A DNA stretch of 64,000 nucleotides from NCBI GenBank assembly GCA_902776765.1, contig CACYRP010000003.1:124001-188000 (forward strand), given 5' to 3'. The notes below the pieces were generated by a model. The model ran no database searches. It had not been told where the DNA came from and was given only the letters and a program-made list of their open reading frames with translations. Below, one piece after another: positions 52,830-61,114 of the stretch (its first letter is position 1; the number at the start of each line of letters is the position of its first letter). This stretch comes from Fibrobacter succinogenes (GTDB taxonomy: Bacteria; Fibrobacterota; Fibrobacteria; Fibrobacterales; Fibrobacteraceae). The translations under genes and the position numbers were made by a program.

Positions 52830-52860
52830 AAAGCCGAGTGAGAAAATCTCATTCGGCTTT
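52830..52860. terminator. Bidirectional terminator hairpin, near-copy of 52161-52191
   Basis: AAAGCCGAGTGAG and CTCATTCGGCTTT around AAAAT. The core matches the hairpin after the permease gene. It follows the small secreted protein. The 130 bases to the guaA remnant hold no gene. Confidence 0.75.
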
Positions 52861-52994
52861 AAAATTTGTCGCGACACTCGCTTTACTGACGCTTACGCCT
52901 ACGGCTTCATAATACGTTCTATGTAGTATGCTGTTCGACGGCGGCGAGGGAAATCGGGATTACCTATTCGGAACCGACGGCTACGTCAGCACAC

Positions 52995-54748
52995 TTACTC
53001 CCACTCAATAGTTCCAGGCGGCTTGTGCGTCACGTCGTACCATAGGCTGCCGGCACCTTCGGCTTCGAACTTGCGCCAGAGACCGGCGAGCATTCCCTGG
53101 TCAATTTCGGCGAAGTTTGCGGTCATGGCTTCGGTGGAGTTTACCGGGCGCATCACGATGCAGGGCTTGTTTGCTGTGCGGAGCGGGACGAGTACGACCG
53201 GCATCTGCCAAATCTTTTCGTACAGGTCGTTGGCCTGCAGGAATTCAGTACAAATGTTGTCGAACTTGCGGAGCGTATCGAAGTTTTCGCGGGTGGCGAA
53301 CTGTTCGATGAGCTTCGGATCTTCGTCAGCCACGCTACCAATCTGGTAGATGACGCGGTTGATGGCCTTGAAGCGGTTGGCAAGTTCGGTAGAGAACTTT
53401 TCGCAATCCTTCCAGCTGAGGCCCGGAGTGGTGATGAGGAACGGCTGTGCGTAAGTACGGCCGTCGCCCTGCACGCCCACGCTCTTGATCGGGAGCAGGC
53501 GGCCTGCAATGTTGTTCGCCTTCAGGTAGTCGGCGAGGGACTGACCGGCGGTATCCTTCACGTCTTCAAACTTCACCATGTCATCGGAGAGCACGCCGTC
53601 GCTGCAGAGCAGGCGCACGCCGAGGCCCGGGCCCGGGAACGGGTGACGCCACACTAAGTTGTGCGGAATGCCGAGTTCTTCGCCGAGGGCGCGGACTTCG
53701 TCCTTGTACAAGTCGGCGAGAGGTTCCAAGACGAGACCCTTTTCCATGAGGTCCAAAACTTCTTGCACGCGGTTGTGGTGCGTCTTGATCTTGTCGGCGT
53801 TCTTGGTGCCGCCGCTTTCGATGGTGTCGGGGTAGATGGTGCCCTGCGCCATCATCCACTGGTTCGGATCGAGGTTGAGCTTCGCCATTTCCTCGTCCTT
53901 CACCGTCAAGAATTCCTTACCGATGATGCCGCGCTTGGTTTCGGGTGCAGTCACGCCCTTGAGCTTAGCGAGGAAGTGTTCGTGCCGTTATCCACATGCA
54001 GGCCGAGGACCTTTTCCGGTCCAAGCACGCGGTTCAAAAGCACGAATGCGACGGTGGAGTCCACGCCGCCGGAGACGAGCAGGAACACCTTGCGGTCCTT
54101 GACCTGGTCCTTGATGCGCTGCGTGATGAGCGGCAGGTAGCTCTTCATGTTCCAGGTCTTCTTCGCGCCGGTGAAGTCGATGAAGTTTTCGAGCAACTTC
54201 ATGCCGAACTTGCTGTGCGTGACTTCCGGGTGGAACTGGATGCCGAAAATTTGGCGTTCGGGGCGGTCGCTGTCGAAGGCTACCGCGGCGATTTCGCAGT
54301 CCTTGGTGCTGGCCACGATCTTGTAGCCTTCCGGGAGCTTGGTGACCTGGTCGCCGTGGCTCATCCACATGGGGCTGGCCTTCGGGAGACCCTTCAAGAG
54401 CGGGCACTTTTCGTCACCCACGATGAGGTCGGCGATGCCGTATTCCTTGACCTTGCCCGGTTCCACGTGACCGCCTAACTGTTGGGCAATGAGCTGGTGA
54501 CCGTAGCAGATGCCGAGCTTCGGCACTGGGAGGTCCAAAATCTCGGGATTGTATTCTGGTGCGTCAGCAGCGTAAACGCTGGACGGACCGCCACTGTAAA
54601 TGATTCCCTTCACGCCTTCGAGCTCGCTGACGGGAGCGGCGGGGGAGTGGATTTCGGTAAATACGCCTAGGCGGCGCACGCGGTTAGCAATCAGGTGGGC
54701 GTACTGCCCGCCAAAGTCCAAAACAGCAATTGTATCAACATTCTTCAT
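52995..54748 (-). pseudogene. guaA: GMP synthase gene broken by an internal out-of-frame deletion
   Basis: The 5' part (54748-53951) encodes the glutamine amidotransferase domain (GICYGHQLIAQQLGG with the catalytic Cys, FQFHPEV-type GIQFHPEVTHS) and the start of the ATP pyrophosphatase (LLVSGGVDSTVAF, LGLHVDNG). Just after VDNG it shifts frame and stops at 53951. The 3' part (from about 53984 to 52995) continues in another frame as HEHFLAKLKGVTAPETKRGI and runs to the normal GTIEWE end. Compared with E. coli GuaA from memory, about 27 residues between VDNG and the FLxxL segment are missing. A loss of roughly 80 bases, not a multiple of three, explains both. Otherwise every motif is intact, so the break is recent or an assembly error. 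Confidence 0.85.
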
Positions 54749-55262
54749 ATTTTTCTGCCATCCCCACGCATGCAGGGATTTTTTTTGAAACAAAAATAGA
54801 AAAACCTAATAAAAATTGGAATACTCAAAGAGTTCTTTTAATGATTTCACGAAAAATCGCTGAATTTTGCAAAATTAAGAAATCTTATAAAATCTGGTTG
54901 CTGAAATACATTTTAACACAACAATTGTCTATTTAGTTTTATTATTTACTTTATCTTAATTTTTTGTAATTGCGTTATGGTAATTTGGATAATTTTTTCT
55001 GGTTCTTGTTATGATTTTTTTGAGGGTGAAACAAGAAGGAATTTTGTACACTTCAAAAAAGAAACCGCTTATAGATATTGTATGCAATAGTTTATATAAT
55101 ACATGTATATTTTATATAATACATGTGCAGTAATTAGTTGTAAAAATTTATATGCAGATTTCTTATATAAATGTTTTTTTTTGAATTTTGTAATTCTGTT
55201 TTATTTTGGGAGTATATATTGTCCTCACCTTTTTACAAGGCAAACATAAAGGAAAATATATA
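54749..55262. other. Long AT-rich intergenic region
   Basis: More than 500 bases of very low GC without a credible ORF. It separates the divergent guaA and subtilase-like genes. It contains a weak ATCCC/GGGAT hairpin at 54764-54781 in the guaA leader and two tandem 16-base repeats at 55091-55126. I saw no purine riboswitch core. Confidence 0.6.
55091..55126. repeat. Two direct 16-base repeats upstream of the subtilase-like gene
   Basis: TTTATATAATACATGT occurs at 55091-55106 and again at 55111-55126, a 20-base period, so both would face the same side of the helix. Each includes a TATAAT-like element and ACATGT. About 140 bases upstream of the start. Confidence 0.55.
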
Positions 55263-57173
55263 ATGAACAAAGAATTACTAACAATCGCGTTAGCATTTGG
55301 ATGCATTGCATCAAATGCTACTACAAATAACTACGACCTTCTGGGCCGCAAGGGTAGTAAAATGAACACCCCGATGGTCTATAAGAATGTCGACTATTCC
55401 AAAGCCAAGAAGAATGAACAACAGAAATTAGGTTCATCTTTGAATAACGCCTCTTTGATGAAAACGGGTATGCATGGAAATTATGTTGCCATTAAAGGTG
55501 CGTTTCTGAGTAACACTGGTAGTGGACTGCGAGTTTTTGGGCCTGATGGTGATGTGCTTGTCGATAATGGTCAGCATTATTTAAGGCGATATACCTCAAG
55601 TGGTGCTGAAAGTTGCGAAGATTTACATTTTTGTGCTTATGATTGGAATAAGTATCGTAATGGTGTTCAGACGTATAGTGAAGCCCTGAGTAAAGCTTTT
55701 ATTCAAATGAATGAAGATTATAACACCACTCCTATTTATCCTGGTGTGCCTAGGACAAATTTGAGCAGTGCAGGATATTCATATTCTGATTGGAAAGTGA
55801 ATGATAATCATGTTCAATCGTCGCCTTATCAGTCTGGACAAACTATTCAATATACTGATTTTTTTGATGTGCTGAAGGATAAGTTAGGTTATTATTCCGT
55901 TTCTGATTGGTATTTGTATAAAAAATCAGATGTGGGTATTTATATTGATGTAGAAACGCCTCCTGTAGATTTACAAAATAATGGACAAGTGAAATATCTT
56001 GAGTATGGTAATGGTCCCTATACAAAATCTCCAGGGTATGAAATTGATGCTTCGAGGACGTATCAGCTCCTAACAGATTACGATCATTATGATCCTATTG
56101 TTTATGCGGGTAAAGGAATGCCTGATAATCCGGCTTCTAGAAATCCTCAGATTTATATTGGCGTGCATAACAACAAAAAGGGCTCTGGAAATACAAGCCG
56201 TTATACAGCAAAAGCTAGGGATATAGACAATTATATTTATAACAATCGTACGATAGAATTTGTTTCTGCGGGCGATTTTGGATTCCACACTAAAGGTAAT
56301 CCTAAAATGGATCCACAGGCTTTTGCTGTGAATGCAATTACTGTTGGTGCGTTTGACCCGATAGGTGAAGAAGTTCTTACTTATACGTCAACGGCTAGTA
56401 ATGTGGGAACCTCTTATACGGGGGCGACTAAGCCAGAAGTTTATAATTATTCAAATTTTTTTACACATGACCTTACAAGATATTATAGCAATGGGACTCA
56501 AAGTTATGTGTTTAGACCTTTGTATGATGGTACGCGAGTGGCTACTGCACTTACTGCTGGTATGGTGGGTGATCTTTTGGCTGTTAACCCGTTTTATCGT
56601 TGGCACCCTGAAATTGTAAAAGCCTTGCTTCTTACTTGTGATAAACATACACCTACTTACAAATATTTAGTTTTTGATAATGCGGGGAGTACTCGTTATC
56701 AATTTGATTCTCGTTATTGGAATGGTGATATTGATAAGTTAAAAACTCGTACAAATAGTAACGGTCAGCATGAAATTTGGTTTGTTGCCCCTAATCCAAT
56801 GAAGAATTATCCAGTTTATGCCGCTATTTCTTGGCTTAGCAGTGGTGACGATGTTATAAACATTGGTAAAGTTCCTCAGGATTTTGACTTGTATGTTTAT
56901 GGAAGCAGTGATCATAATTATGATAATATAAAAAACCCTATGGCTGATCTTAGAACGAGTAATTTTAATTTTAATAAGCCGGGGACTTTTATTACATCGT
57001 CAAATCATTTGTATCGTTCCTTTGAAATGGTTGTCATTGAATCTAGTTATGATTATTTAGTTTTCAAAATTGTTTTGAAGGATGAGGATAGCCGTAGTGC
57101 GAATAAGGGACAAATTGTACTTGGTTTCAATATGGCTACTTCGTACTTCCCTAGAGATTTACATCTTCAGTGA
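55263..57173 (+). CDS. Secreted subtilase-like protein, probably inactive; low GC
   Basis: A 636-residue protein with signal MNKELLTIALAFGCIASNA. ATG 55263 has AAGGA 9 bases upstream. From about 330 to 470 it resembles the second half of an S8 peptidase: FVSAGDFG where the family has AAGNxG, VNAITVGAFDP, and TRVATALTAGMVGDLLAVNP where the family has GTSMAAPHVAGAAALL. The catalytic Ser would be Arg and the oxyanion Asn would be Asp, so it looks dead. Codon use is strongly A+T-rich (TAT, GAT, AAT) unlike its neighbours, pointing to transfer. Function unknown; a binding role is possible. Confidence 0.7.
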   Translation: MNKELLTIALAFGCIASNATTNNYDLLGRKGSKMNTPMVYKNVDYSKAKKNEQQKLGSSLNNASLMKTGMHGNYVAIKGAFLSNTGSGLRVFGPDGDVLVDNGQHYLRRYTSSGAESCEDLHFCAYDWNKYRNGVQTYSEALSKAFIQMNEDYNTTPIYPGVPRTNLSSAGYSYSDWKVNDNHVQSSPYQSGQTIQYTDFFDVLKDKLGYYSVSDWYLYKKSDVGIYIDVETPPVDLQNNGQVKYLEYGNGPYTKSPGYEIDASRTYQLLTDYDHYDPIVYAGKGMPDNPASRNPQIYIGVHNNKKGSGNTSRYTAKARDIDNYIYNNRTIEFVSAGDFGFHTKGNPKMDPQAFAVNAITVGAFDPIGEEVLTYTSTASNVGTSYTGATKPEVYNYSNFFTHDLTRYYSNGTQSYVFRPLYDGTRVATALTAGMVGDLLAVNPFYRWHPEIVKALLLTCDKHTPTYKYLVFDNAGSTRYQFDSRYWNGDIDKLKTRTNSNGQHEIWFVAPNPMKNYPVYAAISWLSSGDDVINIGKVPQDFDLYVYGSSDHNYDNIKNPMADLRTSNFNFNKPGTFITSSNHLYRSFEMVVIESSYDYLVFKIVLKDEDSRSANKGQIVLGFNMATSYFPRDLHLQ

Positions 57174-57209
57174 AAATAAAATGTATTTGTAGTTAAATTT
57201 CTAATAAGC

Positions 57210-57242
57210 ACGGCCGGACATTCCTTGTTCCGGCCGTTTTTT
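57210..57242 (+). terminator. Terminator of the subtilase-like gene
   Basis: ACGGCCGGA and TCCGGCCGT around a 10-base loop, then six T including the last stem base. Confidence 0.85.
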
Positions 57243-57308
57243 GCATTAAGCATTATAATTCCAATAGCGCGGTGTTTTTCGTGCTATTGGATTACGCACA
57301 AAAAGCGT

Positions 57309-58874
57309 TTAGCACACTTTGTATTCCTCACACTGGATTGCGTCGGTTTCGATGCTTTCGCCTTCGCTTTCTTCGTTTGCGCTAGACATTCTACGAGCAA
57401 GTTCAATGAGCGTCTGTACGCCAAAGCCTGTGGCACCGTATTCGGTGTACTTCCATGCTTTGTTCACGAATGCTGTGCCTGCAATATCCCAGTGCGCCCA
57501 AGCGGTATCTTCTGGAACGAATTCCTGCAAGAAGAGCGCTGCGGCAATGGCTCCGGCATCGCTTCCGGTATTCTTGAGGTCTGCGAAATGGTCCTTCAAT
57601 GCGTCGGCGTATTCTTCTTCGAGCGGCATGCTCCAGAACTTTTCGCAGCAAGTTTCACCGCAGTTGATGACGTTCAATGCAAGGGCGTCGTCGTTGCTGA
57701 AGAATCCTGCAACGGCGTAACCGAGTGCGCGAACCATGGCGCCCGTAAGCGTGGCGAGGTCCACGATGTGCGTGGCTCCGATGAGTCCAGCTTCTGCAAG
57801 GCCATCCGAGAGCACGAGGCGTCCTTCGGCATCCGTATTATCGACCATGACCGTCTTGCCGTTTTTGGCGGTAAAGATATCTCCTGGTAGCACGGACTTG
57901 TTGCCAATTGCATTTTCTGCAAGGCAGCACACGGCGCTCACCTTAATCGGGAGCTCAAGCGTGGCAATGGCTTGGATGGCGGCGAGTGCTGTTGCGGCAC
58001 CGCTCATATCGCTAATCATTTCCGGCATGGATTTAGGCGGTTTCAGACAAAGTCCGCCGGTGTCGAATGTAAGTCCCTTACCGACAATAACCAAGTGGTC
58101 TGCAGAAGTGCGCGCTTTTTTATTAGCGTTTTTGACGGCATTTTTTCCGCGAGCGGTCTTACTACCGTCGTAAGAGAGCGTAATCATGTACGGCTCGTGC
58201 GAGCTGCCCTTGCCAACAGTCACATGTCCCATGAAGCCTTCTTTTTCGAGTTGCTTCATGTTGCGTATCTTGATTGAAAGTCCCGGCGTGTACTTCGCAA
58301 TCGTATTTGCATTTTCTACAAATTCAGCGGGGTAGAGGTCCGAAGCGCATGTGTTAATCAAGTTCTTTGCGAGGACAATAGCCTTGTTTTCGATGGCGAC
58401 ATCGTCAGCAATCTTCTTGAATTCTGCGGTATGCTCACCAGCGACGATTTCGAACGAGACCTGGAAGGCTTCTTTCTGCTTGCTCTTGTAAGCATCGAAT
58501 TTGTAATCGGCGTAGTAGAGTCCGTGCAAAATGCTCTTGAACTGTTCTGGCGCAGCATCGGCAAGCATGATGGAAACCATCGGGATTTGGCGCTTGCTTG
58601 CTTTCTTGGCTAGGCGGTAGGCCGCCATGCGCAAGTGGTCGAGCGAGGAAAGTCCACGTTCCTTCGCGGCGTTTACAAAAATGGTAGGCTGGTTGTCGAT
58701 TTCCAAAAATTCCAAATCTTCGAACGGACCCTCGTCCATGCCGTTCAGTACGGATTCGACTTGCTTTTCGGCGTCTTCCGAGAGAACGTTGGAAAATTGG
58801 ACAGATTTTTTAACAAAAAATAGGGCGCTAGTATTGGCTTTGCCCGAAGCGGTATTCACAATAATTGTTTTCAT
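57309..58874 (-). CDS. pepA: Leucyl aminopeptidase, M17 family
   Basis: A 521-residue cytoplasmic peptidase. The metal and catalytic residues sit in VGKGLTFDTGGLCLKPP, SDMSGAA and the signature NTDAEGRLVLSDGLA. It removes N-terminal residues from peptides using two metal ions. The length is close to the family norm of about 500. It is divergent from the barrel protein gene at 58979 and alone in its transcription unit. Confidence 0.93.
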   Translation of the reverse strand: MKTIIVNTASGKANTSALFFVKKSVQFSNVLSEDAEKQVESVLNGMDEGPFEDLEFLEIDNQPTIFVNAAKERGLSSLDHLRMAAYRLAKKASKRQIPMVSIMLADAAPEQFKSILHGLYYADYKFDAYKSKQKEAFQVSFEIVAGEHTAEFKKIADDVAIENKAIVLAKNLINTCASDLYPAEFVENANTIAKYTPGLSIKIRNMKQLEKEGFMGHVTVGKGSSHEPYMITLSYDGSKTARGKNAVKNANKKARTSADHLVIVGKGLTFDTGGLCLKPPKSMPEMISDMSGAATALAAIQAIATLELPIKVSAVCCLAENAIGNKSVLPGDIFTAKNGKTVMVDNTDAEGRLVLSDGLAEAGLIGATHIVDLATLTGAMVRALGYAVAGFFSNDDALALNVINCGETCCEKFWSMPLEEEYADALKDHFADLKNTGSDAGAIAAALFLQEFVPEDTAWAHWDIAGTAFVNKAWKYTEYGATGFGVQTLIELARRMSSANEESEGESIETDAIQCEEYKVC

Positions 58875-58919
58875 ATAGCGTAATCTAGTATTTTATGAAC
58901 GGAACGCTGGTATTTTGTA

Positions 58920-58949
58920 TTGGTTTTTCGATTACAAAAATACTATAAT
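58920..58949 (+). promoter_or_regulatory. Sigma-70-type promoter of the barrel protein gene
   Basis: TTGGTT at 58920-58925 and TATAAT at 58944-58949 with an 18-base spacer. The predicted start of transcription falls at or inside the palindrome at 58954-58968. Confidence 0.6.
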
Positions 58950-58953
58950 ATTA

Positions 58954-58968
58954 CAATGATTATCATTG
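58954..58968. promoter_or_regulatory. Fur-like palindrome over the transcription start
   Basis: CAATGAT-T-ATCATTG, a perfect 7-1-7 palindrome containing the ATGATWATCAT core of Fur boxes. It lies just after the -10 box and abuts the GGAGG ribosome site (58968-58972), where a bound repressor would block transcription. Confidence 0.5.
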
Positions 58969-58978
58969 GAGGATCAAT

Positions 58979-59977
58979 ATGAATCTAAAGTACGCTGGAA
59001 TTTTGACTGCTTTTGCAGTTTCTGCCGTGATGGCACAGAATACAGCATCAGTTGCTGAAACTGCCGCTCCTGCTCCGGCCCCAGTCGCCGAGGTCGCTCC
59101 TGTACAGGCCGAACCGGTTGTTGAACAAACTCCCGCCCAGGCTGAAGACAAGTTTACTCAGGCCGAGAAAGAACTCGCTCCCGAAACTCTCTTTTCTGAA
59201 CCTACCGCCGTTCGTGGTGCCGACGCTGCAAAGCCCGTCCAGAAAAAGACCACCAAGAAATTTGTTTACCGCCCTGTCTATTCGCCGTCTGAAATTGAAA
59301 CAAGCAATGGCCCTGTAAAAACCGTTTACGTTTCTGAAGTGGCAAGTGCAGATACAATTGATATGAATCAACTTCGTGGCCTAATTCCGCTGAAGTTTAC
59401 GTTTGGTTTTCAAGGCTTTATTGGTAGTGCGTTCCTTTCGGGTGACAATGGCCATTATGAATACGATCGCTACTTTGGTTTGACTTGGAGCGCGGGCGCT
59501 TTTGCCTTATTCCCGCTAGATGAATACAACATGGCCTTTAAGACTGGTGTCTTGTTTGAACATGATAAGGTAAATAACAGCTATAGCGAAGTTTATAAGG
59601 AAAATTATGGAGAATACCGTTTTTCGTTTAGCCAATACCGGATTTCGTTGCCGCTCCTCTTTTCTTTAAAGAGTGCTAGGTCCAATCTTTATTTTGATGT
59701 AGGTGTCCAACCGTCTTTTGCCATTTCCGATACATTTAAAATGAAATCTTCAGATAAGAAGTATAATATCAAGGAAGACATGATGGATAATGATTACCGC
59801 TCGGCAATTGACTGGTCCATTATTTTTGGATTTGGAATTCGAGCAAACCGTTATGTTGGTTTCGACGCCCGCTTCTGCTGGGGAATCAACAACCAGTATG
59901 AAGATTATAACGCATTTGGAATAAACAATTTGACATCTAAGTCATTCAATGTTGGTGCAACTTTCTACGTATTTTAG
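58979..59977 (+). CDS. Outer-membrane beta-barrel protein with Ala/Pro-rich linker
   Basis: A 332-residue protein with signal MNLKYAGILTAFAVSAVMA. Residues 20-110 are a low-complexity Ala/Pro/Glu/Val stretch and a basic segment (PVQKKTTKKFVYRPV), probably a periplasmic linker. Residues about 135-332 alternate like a small barrel of the outer-membrane protein beta-barrel kind (KFTFGFQGFIGSAFLSGDNG to FNVGATFYVF), ending in Phe. GGAGG precedes the ATG. A Fur-like palindrome suggests control by iron or another metal. Confidence 0.78.
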   Translation: MNLKYAGILTAFAVSAVMAQNTASVAETAAPAPAPVAEVAPVQAEPVVEQTPAQAEDKFTQAEKELAPETLFSEPTAVRGADAAKPVQKKTTKKFVYRPVYSPSEIETSNGPVKTVYVSEVASADTIDMNQLRGLIPLKFTFGFQGFIGSAFLSGDNGHYEYDRYFGLTWSAGAFALFPLDEYNMAFKTGVLFEHDKVNNSYSEVYKENYGEYRFSFSQYRISLPLLFSLKSARSNLYFDVGVQPSFAISDTFKMKSSDKKYNIKEDMMDNDYRSAIDWSIIFGFGIRANRYVGFDARFCWGINNQYEDYNAFGINNLTSKSFNVGATFYVF

Positions 59978-59985
59978 TTAAAAAT

Positions 59986-60987
59986 ATGATTCTTTCTATT
60001 GTGGCCATAGTCGTTGGCCTTATTCTTCTGGTCTGGAGTGCAGACCGGTTTGTGGATGGGGCCGTCGGCGTGGCCCAATTTTTTGGCATGAGCACATTCC
60101 TTATCGGGATGCTGATTGTGGGGTTTGGAACGTCTGCACCGGAAATGGTAGTTTCTGTTTTGTCGGCAGTGAACAACACTCCGCAACTTGCTCTTGGAAA
60201 CGCTTACGGTTCCAACATCGCAAACATCGCGCTAATCCTTGGCGTGACGGCGCTGATTATTCCTGTTGTCGTAAAGAAAGAGGCGATGAAGCGCGATATT
60301 CCAATTCTAATGGCGATGACCGTTTTGACGGTTGTGTTGCTGATGGACGGAAATGTTTCGTTTGTCGATGGCGTAATTCTTTTGTTCGCATTTGCGGGGA
60401 TTACCTCGTTCAACATCTTTACGGAACTGCATGCAAAGCGTAAACGCAAGAACGATGAATCCGTTGAAGCTCCGACCGAAAAAGTTTCAATCGTCAAATC
60501 GTCGCTGTTGTTGCTTGTCGGGCTTGTGCTTTTGATTGCAAGTTCGAGAATGCTGGTATGGGGGGCTATCAATGTGGCTCAGGCTCTTGGCGTGAGTGAC
60601 TTGCTGATTGGGCTTACCATTGTAGCGGTTGGGACTTCGCTTCCTGAACTGGCGAGTTCTATTGCTGCAGCACGCAAGGGCGAGAACGATTTAGCGGTAG
60701 GAAACGTTATTGGGTCCAATATTTTTAACACGCTTGTCGTTGTTGGAATTGCAGCTGTAATTACACCGATCAAGGCAATGGATGCAGAAGTGCTGAGTCG
60801 AGATTTGCCGATTATGTCGGCGCTCACGCTTTTGCTTTTCTTGATATGCTTCCCGTTTTTCAAGAGCAAACGCACAAAAGCTTCGCGCAAGAAGAATGAA
60901 CAATTTGGTTTTGGCCGCATTGGCGGCGCGCTGTTCTTGAGCTTGTATGTTGCGTATCTCGTGCTGCTCGGTGTAACAACTGTGTAA
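59986..60987 (+). CDS. Sodium/calcium exchanger-family membrane protein (YrbG-like)
   Basis: A 333-residue protein of the CaCA family with two homologous halves. The alpha repeats are GFGTSAPEMVVS with YGSNIANIALILGV in the first half, and VGTSLPELASS with GNVIGSNIFNTLVVVG in the second. About ten membrane helices are visible. It should exchange calcium or another cation for sodium or protons. It begins 8 bases after the barrel gene, so it may share its promoter. Confidence 0.9.
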   Translation: MILSIVAIVVGLILLVWSADRFVDGAVGVAQFFGMSTFLIGMLIVGFGTSAPEMVVSVLSAVNNTPQLALGNAYGSNIANIALILGVTALIIPVVVKKEAMKRDIPILMAMTVLTVVLLMDGNVSFVDGVILLFAFAGITSFNIFTELHAKRKRKNDESVEAPTEKVSIVKSSLLLLVGLVLLIASSRMLVWGAINVAQALGVSDLLIGLTIVAVGTSLPELASSIAAARKGENDLAVGNVIGSNIFNTLVVVGIAAVITPIKAMDAEVLSRDLPIMSALTLLLFLICFPFFKSKRTKASRKKNEQFGFGRIGGALFLSLYVAYLVLLGVTTV

Positions 60988-61051
60988 AGCTTTGGATCCT
61001 CGCCTTCGCGATGATGACGAGTTCTTAGATCCTTACGTACCTTTGAATAAC

Positions 61052-61074
61052 AAAAAGAGCGGCTTTGCCGCTCT
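61052..61074 (-). terminator. Terminator of the TonB-receptor-like gene, probably bidirectional
   Basis: AGAGCGGC and GCCGCTCT around TTT. Five T follow on the minus strand; CTTTCGTTTC follows on the plus strand. Confidence 0.75.
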
Positions 61075-61114
61075 CTTTCGTTTCTAACCACTAGCCACTA
61101 ACCACTGTTTACTT

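Noticed and set aside
52861..52994. tRNA-like sequence after the guaA end
   Set aside because: CGGTTCCGAATAGG resembles a T-arm but no acceptor stem or anticodon arm can be drawn around it.
52995..53954. A separate short ATP-pyrophosphatase protein with its own start
   Set aside because: The fragment continues exactly where the guaA frame breaks and lacks the P-loop, so it is the 3' part of a broken gene.
54749..55262. Purine riboswitch or long noncoding RNA in the guaA leader
   Set aside because: The conserved purine aptamer loops are not present, and the only structure is a weak 5-base hairpin.
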